Of a stretch of 64,000 bases of DNA, positions 23,901 through 33,214 are shown one piece after another; position 1 is the stretch's first letter, and each line of letters opens with the position of its first letter. The notes beneath the pieces are model-generated. The model was not told where the DNA came from. It searched no databases and saw only the letters and a list, made by a program, of their open reading frames with translations. The stretch lies in contig NC_082412.1 in the NCBI RefSeq assembly GCF_004011695.2, positions 1,550,001 to 1,614,000 on the forward strand. Direction: 5' to 3'. Origin of the DNA: Ascochyta rabiei (Eukaryota; Ascomycota; Dothideomycetes; Pleosporales; Didymellaceae). Position numbers and translations under genes: made by a program.

Positions 23901-25437
23901 CTATAAGCGACCAGTGCACCTGCTTGTCTTTCTCAAGAGGATACTTGATACCGGAATGGTACCAAAACAAGTCTTTCAGAATATCAGACCTGACAGTCAC
24001 GCTCTGCGCTTGCAGAATTTCAATGGCATTGACAAGCACCTCGATGGCGGTCTTGGGCGTGAAAAATTCGGGCGGCTTTGTCATTGAACATCCAGCGCAT
24101 TCAACGAGTGCTACGAAGACAGCCTCAATCCATGGCTTCTCAGCCAGCTTGCTCCTCGGCGTCCTAGATGGCGATATGCGAATGGCCAGGCTCAGAAGTT
24201 GCGACGATGCGCCAGACAGCGCTGCCAGGTCAGCCGGAACAGACTCGCCATCCTCCTCGATCTGAGCGAGCTGGACGAGCTTCGCGCGTAGAGGTGCTAA
24301 ATTGCTGGTGAGTAGTGCTGCCTCATGGTATTTGCTGGTGTTCTCGGTGGCCTTGTCTGCATCAGCAAGGAAGGCAGCTCTGGCTGAGGCGAAGAGATGC
24401 CTCGCCAGGAGCTTTTCGATGGTCTGTGTTGCGCGGTCTGTGGAAGACGTCACGGACTGGTCCGGATGTACGGAGCGCAACGCGTCGAAAGTGTTGAGGA
24501 GCGTCAGAGCGGGCACAAGACACTGTGTGGAGAAGTCATCAGCAGAAGAGCCAGCCTCGTCGTTCGCAGCAACTGTGCGCAGCTCCCAGATGTCCACCAC
24601 CAGAGACAAATCCAGCAGTTCCTCAACGTGCTTGTTGTCTGAAGTGGAGGCAGCCAGAGCGAGAAGCTTCTCGACTGCGGCCAGCCAGTTCTTCAGTATA
24701 CTCGCGGCTTGTGCGCTCTCAGTCCGCAGCACGACCTTCATGAGCTCGGCCTGGACCGTGTCCTCGCCCTGGCCCTGCGCGATGGTCAAGGCCGCGATAG
24801 AGTGGAGCACCGTTCTGACGGTGAGGAACAGCTTCTGAAGCTCGGAGGGTGCGAGGCGTGTTCGCCCGGTGGAGGCAGTCGCGGCGGCTGCTCCGCGCTT
24901 TCGCTTCTTGGAGGGCTTGGAGGGCTTGGAGGGCTTGAAGGGCTTGGAGGCGTCGGCCAGGGTCTCGCTTGAGCCAGACACATCGCTCATCTCAACATCG
25001 TCAGAGGCAGGTGGAGGCAGGAGTTGGTCGAAGTGCTCGACCAGCGTTCGCTCGAGGATGGCAGGGAAGGCAGCGTCGCGCAGGTGGGGGGCACTGCGCG
25101 AGACGGGTAAGACGTCCAGCATCCAGACCAAGAGCTCCCACAGGGCGACGGTGCCTCGAGCGGCCCTTCCCACGGCTGCCTCGTCCTTCAGCTTGTCGAG
25201 TGCCCAGCGCAGGACCCATTCTGCTCTCGCTCGGACGAGGGTTGCGGTGGTTCTGGCGCGTTCTTCGCGCTTGCTCGCCGCCCAGTTGTGCGGGAGGCCG
25301 ATGATGTGTGCGGCCTGCTCGACCTGCTCGTTCACGTCTGTGAAGTTCTGGTTGATAGCTTGCAGGCGAGGACGGGTTGGCGCAGGCCCGTTCGGTGAGG
25401 TCTGGCGTGTGTCAGTGCAGGTTCGCTTTGCGTGCAT
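20905..25437 (-). CDS. URB2: Urb2/Npa2-type nucleolar pre-60S ribosome assembly factor
   Basis: Large helical nucleolar protein needed for early 27S pre-rRNA processing and 60S assembly. Single exon of 1510 aa, close to other fungal URB2 proteins. The N-terminal part has RLQAINQNFTDVNEQVEQAA and EWVLRWALDKLKDE. A basic, low-complexity linker (KPFKPSKPSKPSKKRKRG, near residues 165-190) looks like a nuclear/nucleolar localisation signal. The rest is alpha-solenoid-like, ending in the Urb2 C-terminal domain: HRGRLGGRFHILLPLLQNLL, LYPLLASYCRFQLSGRLEAG, VWRGVWGEWERVHGRKDLL. It is divergent from MIC10, with about 290 bp between the two start codons. The first 25 residues (MHAKRTCTDTRQTSPNGPAP) are not typical of the family and may be partly untranslated. 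Confidence 0.88.
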   Translation of the reverse strand: MHAKRTCTDTRQTSPNGPAPTRPRLQAINQNFTDVNEQVEQAAHIIGLPHNWAASKREERARTTATLVRARAEWVLRWALDKLKDEAAVGRAARGTVALWELLVWMLDVLPVSRSAPHLRDAAFPAILERTLVEHFDQLLPPPASDDVEMSDVSGSSETLADASKPFKPSKPSKPSKKRKRGAAAATASTGRTRLAPSELQKLFLTVRTVLHSIAALTIAQGQGEDTVQAELMKVVLRTESAQAASILKNWLAAVEKLLALAASTSDNKHVEELLDLSLVVDIWELRTVAANDEAGSSADDFSTQCLVPALTLLNTFDALRSVHPDQSVTSSTDRATQTIEKLLARHLFASARAAFLADADKATENTSKYHEAALLTSNLAPLRAKLVQLAQIEEDGESVPADLAALSGASSQLLSLAIRISPSRTPRSKLAEKPWIEAVFVALVECAGCSMTKPPEFFTPKTAIEVLVNAIEILQAQSVTVRSDILKDLFWYHSGIKYPLEKDKQVHWSLIAALIELDPSVFVTEPKGLTGPSKAQQTDLAQVVFEEISKAQFQGPGFVQEVGEKTVGEQISKSHDEPQISRTIILERIVVPLMSGFAKNRNLLGFLRRWDEQLVKSYRHENRKALKECSDLVWEDRAIYQALAQRFEQSLTQGQIAALLQEHIQRMDDLSSALTTQAQQDVNVKKLAAYKRAMSTAVIVPAILQSIASDDVIAALKAQLLLLLHSYSTLVRDDRYILHTRLSLSWLTLCQLVSKLWPIELHGSVEQQEELLSPLIEQSLNDVSAAGSKRVDSPTRAAAMLFLLDVCDHLQTLPGSEDLIRPSLAKVLQILSSGSLASTEHARMVDFFCADFVQLFGHLDAAASERSLMQLLTAVSSLNDMASTVASQSLAQAIFEQGGSMLQDAFVAGLLELMGQDDDRMHRLAIVSYNFVRPTALSREKREAVLDQLTNLLASGSRDVAGVLSIMVQLMDASNATARISSDGAVLFEIAEQLTKQGPVLPATLQLLQQLAQAALGQVASNQSQSQNMIYLGKFKGKLDSVASKGKRCSAASLAILRAVVAVQKQNTLLQPKQYVLVLKTCLTDDSTNDNASSLKDVIDAFNELPTAALAEAKLLDSTQAWLRTWINDNADLESYMVTGGQGPIELAEYVARLHTTVAKFKLYPNTEWLVSFTLKCLREPVSEQCKMTTTTTIKGVFNQLPVFEKLDLVQTLTNPTDPLDLASSYRLLSTLISTFEDRYESNIELKNNQLVILPKLCALLTSTADLTGFNALLTSVNTILSTTPSLATQHSIETTLSAISTLTSRSSPALPASHAPAIYTRLCETIRLILLLHRGRLGGRFHILLPLLQNLLFLLFTPHSGRGALPLWLKGPNAAALTPANGATFGRVLATLCNPPQSSIQKTHAGQGKTSKNLNDPVKAAREKTSTFLYPLLASYCRFQLSGRLEAGVREKVMPGIWEVVGTASLSRDGLDAMFAGLGKSERDVWRGVWGEWERVHGRKDLLSGDAV

Positions 25438-25727
25438 GCGTGCTCTTCATATGGCGTACTGGTGTTTTCGACCCCATTCTCTTCCCCAGGCCTCGTTGTG
25501 GTGTTGGTGCGCAGAAAGGTGGTGCTACGCTGTGTTCGGCCAGGAACTTTTTGAGCAGGGGCCAGCTTTTCGTGCAGGGCAGGGCAGGGCAGGGCAGGGC
25601 AGGGCAGGGCCAAGTCGGCGGCCGACGTCAAACGCATCAACACCGCCGCCTGTCCGAGCACCACCACCGCCCATCGCCGTCGCCAGCACCCCGAGACCGC
25701 CAATTGCACCCGCACACCCCCGCCGCC
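25438..25727. promoter_or_regulatory. bidirectional promoter region of URB2 and MIC10
   Basis: Only 290 bp separate the two divergent ATGs. It carries seven tandem AGGGC units (25576-25610), listed separately. Confidence 0.6.
25576..25610. repeat. AGGGC pentamer x7
   Basis: Seven perfect head-to-tail AGGGC units, G-rich on the plus strand, in the URB2/MIC10 spacer. Confidence 0.9.
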
Positions 25728-26364
25728 ATGTCCGACGCTCCCTCCCAGCCCATTGCGCCCATCCCGCGCACCACGCGCCCCATGAGCGAGGCGCTGCTCA
25801 ACGAGAAGGTACGCGCACGCGCACGCGCACACCCACACCCACGCCCACACCCACGCCCACGCCCACGCCCACGCCCACACCAGCTCAGGCATGCCTCTAC
25901 AGCGGCTAGGGAGCCTGCACGATGCTCTCACAGCGTCACCTGACTGCGCTCCAGCTCCTGCATGGCCTGGGCAACTGCAGCTGTAGTCTCTCTCACACCA
26001 TCCATCACCTGTCACATGCCCCATGCCCCATGCCCACAGACACAAACGCAAACACAAACACAAACACAACACAACACAACACCAGCTAACAGCCGCGTCC
26101 AGTGGGACCGCTGCCTCTCGTCCATGCTCATCCGCTCCGGGCTCGGTCTGTCCTTCGGCATCGTCTTCTCCGTCCTGCTCTTCAAGCGCCGCGCATGGCC
26201 CGCCACCGTCGGTCTCGGATTCGGTGCCGGACGTGCATGGGAGGAGTGCGACAACGTCAGTCTTCACCACGCCCACAAGCGTTCGCCCTTTGCTGACAAC
26301 GGCACAGTCATTCAAGCGCGCAGCATCGCCTGCCAAGGACGGTCTGCGCGTCGTCAGGCCGTAA
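25728..26364 (+). CDS. MIC10: MICOS complex subunit Mic10
   Basis: Small inner mitochondrial membrane protein that oligomerises and bends the membrane at cristae junctions. Exons 25728-25808, 26103-26255 and 26308-26364, 96 aa. Introns are 25809-26102 (GTACGC...GTCCAG, branch GCTAAC) and 26256-26307 (GTCAGT...CACAG). The joined protein has the Mic10 pattern: a short polar N-terminus ending SEALLNEK-WDRCLSSMLIRSG, then two membrane helices with glycine-rich motifs (GLGLSFGIVF and VGLGFGAGRAW) around the basic loop FKRRAWP, and a short tail ending GLRVVRP. The first intron is 294 nt, unusually long for this window and made largely of CACGCC/CACACC and CAAACA repeats. It was missed by simple open-frame scans because each exon is short. 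Confidence 0.93.
25811..25881. repeat. CACGCC/CACACC repeat in MIC10 intron 1
   Basis: Hexamer-like C/A-rich repeat beginning at the 5' splice site; a second A/C-rich run (CACAAA, ACAAC units) lies at about 26038-26082 just before the branch point. Confidence 0.85.
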
Positions 26365-26668
26365 GCAGAAGCACGCACGCGGAGACGAGTGTTGATTCCT
26401 TGAGCGTAATATGAGTTGGCTACATCCAAGCGCGCTGTACAGTAGGGCACGGTATAGAGAGCTTTTGCACAATGGAACGCTGTACATCTGACAACACTCC
26501 CACCCACCTGTACACTGATCCCACAGGCATAAACCGAAGAAAAGAAGAAGAAGAAGAAGAAGAAGAAAAACACGACCGATTCAACGATTTCCAAACCTCC
26601 AAGCGTCATCATCCACCCTCCAAGCGTCACTCTCATCCACCCAACCCCCCGCCGCATTCCCATCGAGT
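26365..26668. other. convergent spacer with GAA repeat
   Basis: Between the MIC10 stop and the F-box-like gene stop. Contains a GAA-rich tract at about 26536-26570. No gene seen. Confidence 0.5.
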
Positions 26669-27363
26669 CTAACCCTCCCACCACACCCCTCGCACCTCAG
26701 ACACCTCTCGCCCTGACAACGACACCACTCCCCCTCCCCCTCCCCCCCCCTCCTCAACAAGCGGCCTCATCATCCTTGCCTCCAACCACCTCGCAAGCCC
26801 CTCCTTGACACTCCCCCTAACACGGCAAACCCTGACCCCCCTAACCCCGGTGAACAGCTTCAGCATACCGGCACTACACTCATCAAACATGCTCTGCCAG
26901 ACCCTCAGCTCGAAGAAGTCGACACCGGAGAAGGCAGCAGTGGCCTGCGCAGCCGTGAAGCGCGGATCCGTATCCAACCGCAGCGTCAGCTGCCAGCGGG
27001 AGATTCTGCGCAGCGCACGAGGGCTGAGCACCGGATTCGCACTCGTCGTGAGATGCGGCAGTGCGGTCAGCAGCGAGGCGTGCGCGTGGAAGACGTGCGT
27101 CGCGTACAAGAGGTCCACGGCTTCGGCGTGGATGCGCTTGCACGTCGCTAGAATCGCTGGGTGGGTGCGTCCCGGCACAGGCAGGCGCGCGCTGCTCGCG
27201 AGGCTCTGCAGGCTCGAGGGCGTGTTGGCGCAGAGGAGAGATTCGTAGATTGCGTTGCGCAGTTCGGCGGGGAGCCGGAAGAAAATGCATCGTTCCTGCG
27301 CCTTCATCCGTTGCGGCGTGTGGGATACAACGCTGTCGGCGCGTGCGGGCTTTGTCGCCGCCG

Positions 27364-27394
<31 letters not shown>

Positions 27395-27759
27395 AGGTAC
27401 ATGCGGTGCTTGGTGTTGTACGCCGAGCAGGGAATCTGTACGTGCAGAGCGGGCAGGTTTCGTCGGCTCTGCGTGTACCATGGGAAAGTGACCGCCGTGA
27501 GCGGCGAGGTAGCAGGCTGTCGCCATATCGGCTGCTCTCCTATCGCTTGGTCTCCGATGGAAGTCGATGTCGATGCCAATGAAGCAGCTTCAGCAGACTT
27601 GCTTGATCCCCGAGGAGATGGCGCAATGGCGCGAGGACTCTCAAGTGGTGATGTAGCCGGCGTCGACGGATTCGACAGCTCAGGTGTAGATTGTTTTGAG
27701 ATTGAGATGGATGGGAAAGAAGGTCTTATGAAGATTGGGCTCGGAGGATATGTGTACAT
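26669..27759 (-). CDS. F-box-like/2EXR fungal protein with frame switch at a CAG tract
   Basis: The C-terminal frame (from ATG 27526 to 26669, 285 aa) contains the fungal motif ERCIFFRLPAELRNAIYESLL, RTHPAILATCKRIHAEAVDL and a beta-rich region, as in F-box-like fungal proteins of unknown role. A second minus-strand frame, from ATG 27759 to 27304, carries a better N-terminus: a Ser/Pro-rich start MYTYPPSPIFIRPSFPSIS, then FPWYTQSRRNLPALHVQIPC and YNTKHRMYLQQQQ. It runs into polyglutamine exactly where the first frame reads polyalanine. In related fungal proteins a LxVQIPCSxYxxKHRMYL-like stretch precedes the LPAELRN motif, from memory and unverified. The two frames differ by one base across the nine-unit CTG/CAG tract at 27367-27393, so a length change there would fuse them. 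Either a frameshift or a very short intron is involved. Confidence 0.6.
27367..27393. repeat. CTG/CAG trinucleotide x9
   Basis: Nine perfect CTG units (plus strand), coding polyGln or polyAla depending on the minus-strand frame. Confidence 0.95.
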
Positions 27760-28615
27760 GTACTCTACACCGCTCCGTCAATGGCTCGTCGTGGGCGTTG
27801 TTCGTCTTGTTGAGCACCACGTCTCGCTACTCAACGTGCTATATAGGGGAGTGCTGATACGACAGGCACGGTTGATGTCACGTTATGCCTTCGGGTGGAA
27901 GTGCTGTTCACGCATCAGCCTAAGCCTATTTGGTCATAGCGCAGATCGTCAGATGGCGGAAGTGTGAAGGTCGCGCCACGATTCTGGGCGCGTCAGTCCA
28001 CCTCGGATGAATCAACATGCAACCTTATCGTTGAGCCTCATCCTTGAATTGTATCTCTCCGTGTCAGGCTGCATACGTTGGTGCGCTCTCGCTTTGGACA
28101 CGGATATCGTCGCTGGTCGGTCAGACCAGAAAGTGGGGTCCTCTACTCAGGATGCTTGGATTGCAACAGCCTGAAAGCAACAATGTCCATCGATTGATAG
28201 CGAACATACTCTACCTGCGATCTAATCAAAGAACATGTGAGCTGTCTGTGGGCACGTTTCAGGTTTCACACTCAACAGAATGTGCCTTACCGCCTAGCCG
28301 CAGGGGTGCAGTGGTGTGATGCTCGTCATTATCTCCGAGATTCCTCAGCTCAGGTCAACGCGAGTGAGAAGGAATTTCGCAATCAGCTTTCTTGTCATGT
28401 CAGTCGATACCCTCACATGTCAATAATCGTGCGGACTAGGCTTCGTTCTATTTACTGCTATCACTTACGCTGCTCGTGTCTTGCTGGCACGGCCTCTACA
28501 CATGCCTTCTTGTGCAACAGGGTGGGATATAGGATTGGGTAGTATACGTGCATCGTTGGTCGCACCTGTCATGTTTCCCAAAGCGTTCTCTGCTCAGCAC
28601 AAGATGAGACTCGTT
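27760..28615. other. intergenic
   Basis: Between the F-box-like gene start and the Kre1-like gene stop. No coding sequence or strong repeat recognised. Confidence 0.5.
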
Positions 28616-29386
28616 TCACACCACAAGCCCAGCGATACCGACAGCTACAGCAGCCGCGATACCCTTCCTCAAGCCTGCTGCAGGTGTCTGTGCCGCACCT
28701 ACCATGTGGATGGTCTGCGTCTGTCCAGTCTTGCCCGTGAGTGTACCCATTCCGATTGATCCCACCCCCGGTGGGGGAGCTTGCGACATGATTTCGAAGT
28801 GGAATGTTTCAGTCTTCGGGATCCATGTACGAAGCGTTCCCATGTGCGTCTCGATCCATTGGACGGTCACGAAGTCGTCGCCGGTAACGAGTGGAGGGTG
28901 AGCTACTGTTGTTGCAGGAACAGGAAGCACAGGATCCGCGTTCAGAGGAAGTGGAAGCACACTTGAGTGAACTGGCGCCGTGGCTGCAGGAGGATTTGCA
29001 GGTACCGAAGGTGCTACTGGCACAGCAGGCGGGTCTGCAGCTGGCAACGCGGGTGCTGGAGCTGGCAACACAGCTAAAGGTACCTCCGGGGCGACCATGT
29101 CAGTTGCAGGCGTTGCGATGGGCACCAGGCCTGGTGCTTGACGAAGTCTAGCATGAAAGTCAATGTACGCCCTCCATCGATGACATAAACCGGATTCAAC
29201 AACTCACTCGAGACCATCCTGGATATGCGGTTGCACTGCAGGTGGCGTCGGGCGGACTGAGTGAGGTATCAAACCAGGGCTTGCGGTTGGCGTGTGGGGT
29301 GCAAGAGCAGAGAGTATGTAATGATCAAGCGTACTGCCAGTCGCAAAAACTGCGAAGACTACTGCAGCGATAGCGTATGCGCGCAT
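28616..29386 (-). CDS. GPI-anchored cell-wall protein, Kre1-like
   Basis: Secreted protein likely anchored to the plasma membrane/wall. Exon 29386-29208, intron 29207-29148 (GTGAGT...GCTAG), exon 29147-28616; 236 aa. Signal peptide MRAYAIAAVVFAVFATGSTL, a long Pro/Ala/Val-rich low-complexity middle, a compact conserved block (DFVTVQWIETHMGTLRTWIP, KTETFHFE, PGVGSIGMGTLTGKTGQTQT), then a hydrophobic tail (GIAAAVAVGIAGLVV) preceded by small residues suited to GPI attachment. The conserved block resembles that of filamentous-fungal proteins annotated as Kre1-like (beta-1,6-glucan assembly); that link is from memory and moderate. GPI transfer would depend on the pathway that includes GPI11, also in this window. 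Confidence 0.72.
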
Positions 29387-31660
29387 GGTGTTCGGACAAC
29401 TAGACCAGCTGACCGCACTACTTCAACAGCCTGAAGCACTGGATTGGCTCTGTTGGAAGGCTGCCAAGCTGCTGTTACAGCTTTCACTGCCTGCTGCAGA
29501 GGTAGTTGACGAGCTCAGTGCGTTCAGTAACGAACTCCGTAGATGATTGGATGGTTGCACTACCCAGGTCATCTAGGTGTTACCGCTGGCTGACCGATGC
29601 TGGTGGTTTACGTATTCGAAAGGTATACTCCAAAAAACAACGAGCAAAAGACAATGTAGACCAAGAACGGACAAAGAGTGATCGAAGTGAAGTGATGGAG
29701 CAAACAGGGCAAATGTTGGAGATTATCGACACACCTAGGACGAGGAAAGAGCAGTTGGAGGGAGTACTTTCTCACTGTTCTACAGCGCTCTCTCCTCCTC
29801 CACCAGTGTTTCCTACCTGCAGTATCTGCGGTGTCTGCATTGTCCATGGTGGTTTGGCGACAGGCAGACACAACTAAAAATGCAGCACACCGTTCAGATC
29901 ACAGCAGGCCCGCCAATTGGTCACCGTCAGTGCTACTTGGTAAGCGACGTCAACAACTTCTTGATGTGCCCTTGCCTCGCCTATCACAGGAGCGCTGGAG
30001 AAGACAAGGCGCTGGAGAAGTATTCGACAGCCGTGCACAATCCGTTCAGAGCCTCATTCCACCTCCCAGCCTTACCTTTCTCGCTACCAGAATTTACCAA
30101 CAGTGCCTCCTCTCCCTTAGCTCAGCGACCTCGCATCCGCACTTCCGGTCACTCGTGCCTTGCTTGCACTTGCCGACGTCCAGATCCGTATCTCCGTAGT
30201 TTATTGAATGCACCCAGCTACAGATTGGGAAGCCTTGCGTTCGCCCTACCATGACAAGGCCCGGCATCGGCTCCACAGGCACGGGAAATCAAGCCTTTCG
30301 CGCCCTCGCTTGTGCTACTGCTACGGGTAAAGGGTCGTTCTAGCGTAGTGCCAGCGAAGCTTAGCTTTTGTCAACAACGGGCTCGAGATGGAAGCAGGCG
30401 CACCACAGCAACAGGGGATACGGTGGACTATCGATTCGAGACCTTGCGCGCGCCAAACGAGCTTTCGTGTTACAGCAGTGTCCGTGTGTTGGAGGTTTGG
30501 CGCATGTGAGGGTAATTTAGGTCGTGTTGACCGAGTTTTCAGGCAGTGCGATGGTTGCAAGGAGGGGGTGGTGCAGATGCCGACGCAGATGCAGATGCAT
30601 CCAGCCAAGAGCGCTGGATTGCACGAAAAAGAGCCCTGCGTTTTGCATTTTGCTCCGTAATTTGTGGTGGGTTAGAGTTAATGCCCGACAACGAACGAGT
30701 GTGAACGAGTGAGGCCGCGCCAGATATGCAAGCTAATTAGAGTCTCAGCAACCTCTCATCAGTGGTGACCTACGATCTGATACGCAATTTGCCATGCAAG
30801 GCCCAGTTGAGAAAGTGACAAGGTCCGCACTCGGGCGGCAGCGGAGAGGAGCGCGCACCTCCAAGTCTGAGCACCACGGCGTCGCCATCCCTCCACCAAC
30901 CCTAGGTACATGATCACTGCACCAGTGCACCTGCAGTCACCAAACGCGTGTTCAGACAGGCCGCCACATGCAAAGATACACACACCAGCAGCAAAAAATA
31001 GGGTCCAATAGCTGCCGTCTCCACGTCTCGTACCCTACTACAGCCACTCCGAAAATACCTCCCACTCCTCCTCCACCTCCTCCACTTCTCGCCGTGCGTG
31101 GTGCTTAGGGCCTAATCAAAGCCCGCCAGGACTCCGCAATCACGAGCCCAACTATTGACGCAAGTTCGGGCAAGATCAAATCCGCGCACTCGTTCTTCTC
31201 AGCACACCTATGACAGGACTAGGCGGCCGCGCCAACGCCAAGACCCTTGTCAAGCGCGGCGCAGCTACCAAGTCGTACCTGCATTGGCTCGCTTTTGCAT
31301 TGCCTTGCCTTTGCGCTGTTGGTTGCCCGCCGCGGTTCCTTGCCCACCACACCACACCGCGTGAGAACAGACAGCACGCACGTCATATCCAAACAAAGCA
31401 ATGACGGAGACTACCACGACCACCGCCACCGCCACAACAACAACAACAAAAAACATCGAAATGACGTGACGTGATGCAATACAATGCAATGCGATCCTCT
31501 ACTCGCTCGCCCACTGAATAGATCGACAGCGGCGCCTCACCGTCCAGCGCCAGACCGTCTCGTGCGCCAGAAGACGATCCGGTCGCATTTCCACACCTAG
31601 CCACCGACTGCGTGCTTGTGTACGGAGTGGAGTACACACGAGTATATCCCATTGCACTGT

Positions 31661-31720
31661 CATTGGATTGCATTGGATTGCATTGGATTGCATTGGATTG
31701 CATTGGATTGCATTGGATTG
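31661..31720. repeat. CATTGGATTG decamer x6
   Basis: Six perfect tandem decamers, followed by a degenerate seventh (CATTACATTG). Confidence 0.95.
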
Positions 31721-32149
31721 CATTACATTGCATTGCCATTGCATAGCCAACCCATCCCAAGACGACACAAGACCAGTGAAGTGAATTGCTTACCCGGACT
31801 CCTCCGCACCACCCATGGCGGCGGCATCTACTCTACCTACCTACCTACTAGTACCTACACACGAACCGGCATCTCGTCGGACGATGCTCATTACGCACTT
31901 GGCTCACCGCACCGCACCGCACCGCACCGCACCCCCTCAGGCAAGGAAAAAGGCCTCGAGACTTGCCCGGGCGTTCGAACGAGTCATGCGCGTCCTCTCA
32001 GATTAGATGGACGCTATCAGCGTGCTTGGTCGCTCGATGCTGCTACGACACTACTACACTACTACACTAGGTACTACACAACACAACACGCCACGCCACG
32101 CCAAGCGCAGTACTGAGGCAGTTCCGCAGCTGGCGCCAGAAATGAATGA

Positions 32150-32205
32150 ACGACGATGATGATGACGACGACAACGACGACGACGACGACGATGATAATG
32201 AAGGT
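32150..32205. repeat. GAC/GAT triplet repeat
   Basis: Imperfect run of GAT, GAC and AAC triplets. Confidence 0.8.
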
Positions 32206-32476
32206 GATAACGACAAGAATGCTGAACGACTGGCTCGCGGCAACCCGGCCTTCTGGCATCTCATCTCATCTCATCTCGTGCTGGGCTGGCCCCGGCGCTC
32301 GAGCCCGGCGCGGCCGAGGGAAATGCCGAGGCTGGGCTGCTTGAGGACAAGGCGTTGGAGGCGTTGGAAGGGGGGAAAGTCATGCGTCCATGCGCGGGTG
32401 TGGGTCGTGCAATCGTGCTATCGTGCTTTGTAATGTATGTGTGTAGTGGTCCTATGTAATTTCTGCTCGTTCATCT

Positions 32477-32525
32477 CACTACGGGATTATCACTACGGGA
32501 TTATCGTAGTGGGGGGGGGGGGGGG
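32477..32525. repeat. tandem 14-mer, hairpin and G15 run
   Basis: CACTACGGGATTAT occurs twice in tandem (32477-32490, 32491-32504). The second copy pairs its CACTACG with CGTAGTG at 32505-32511 (7-bp stem, 7-nt loop). An uninterrupted run of 15 G follows at 32511-32525. Confidence 0.9.
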
Positions 32526-32697
32526 TCCGAGACGCTCAATCTATTCTCCAACAAAAAAGACACTAGAGTGCGATCGATGAACGCGGCCGTGTGCGGCAAG
32601 TGCAGGGGGTATCAATCCCGATCCAAGAATTCCTCATCGTAACCGTCCAAGAAACAGCAAGCCTCTGTCCCCATAACCATCTATGTTGGGGCAGTGT

Positions 32698-32756
32698 TCA
32701 GAAGAAGAAGAAAAAGAAAAAAAAAAAAGAAGAAAAAAAAAAGAAGAAGAAGAAGC
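32698..32756. repeat. purine GAA/poly-A tract
   Basis: Almost pure A/G stretch with GAAGAAGAA and A-runs. Confidence 0.85.
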
Positions 32757-33214
32757 GTGTAGTGGACACGCGCGGGATGACCAAAAAAAAGATAAAAAAG
32801 ACAGTAGAAGAGGCTGGCGTGCCGAGCCGTATATCAAAGTCTATGCACAAGAAAGGTATAAGTCATCGCGCTACAACAACAGCAACAACAACAACAACAA
32901 GGTCGGTATCCAAAAGAGTGGTCCAGCACGTGCTTGAAGCGGTCAGCGCGTCCGACAACAAGGCGGCGCGTCCGACAACAAGGCGGTGGAGTAGCCATTC
33001 AAAAGTGGAATGACAAAAGAGGGTTGGGTAGGTCCAAAGGGTAGTGCGATGCAGAAATCCAGAAACGCCGTCGCCCAAATCATGCGCTCGTAATGTCGCG
33101 TCCCAAGGACTTCTGGGAAGAGTCTCGGTCGTGGGTGGCTGTCGCGATGAAGAAACGTGGGAACAGGGTAATCTCATGTTCGGTGGCTGATGGTACGGTG
33201 CTTCAACGGCACGA

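Larger units (their letters stand above)
29387..33214. other. 3.8-kb gene-poor, low-complexity region
   Basis: No supported gene. It is packed with simple repeats: a decamer array (31661-31720), CCGCA runs (about 31905-31932), CTACTACA units (about 32045-32070), GAC/GAT triplets (about 32150-32205), a duplicated 14-mer with a G15 run (32477-32525) and a purine GAA/A tract (about 32700-32755). Open frames in it follow the repeats. Confidence 0.6.

Noticed and set aside
24869..25909. 346-codon plus-strand open frame over URB2 start and MIC10 intron
   Set aside because: Antisense to URB2, then repeat-coded; incompatible with the MIC10 exons.
25332..26684. 450-codon minus-strand open frame over MIC10
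   Set aside because: Antisense to the well-supported MIC10 exons and driven by repeats (Trp/Ala, polyPhe).
29880..30254. 124-codon ATG frame in the gene-poor block
   Set aside because: Mixed His/Pro/Ser-rich composition, no family, no splice context.
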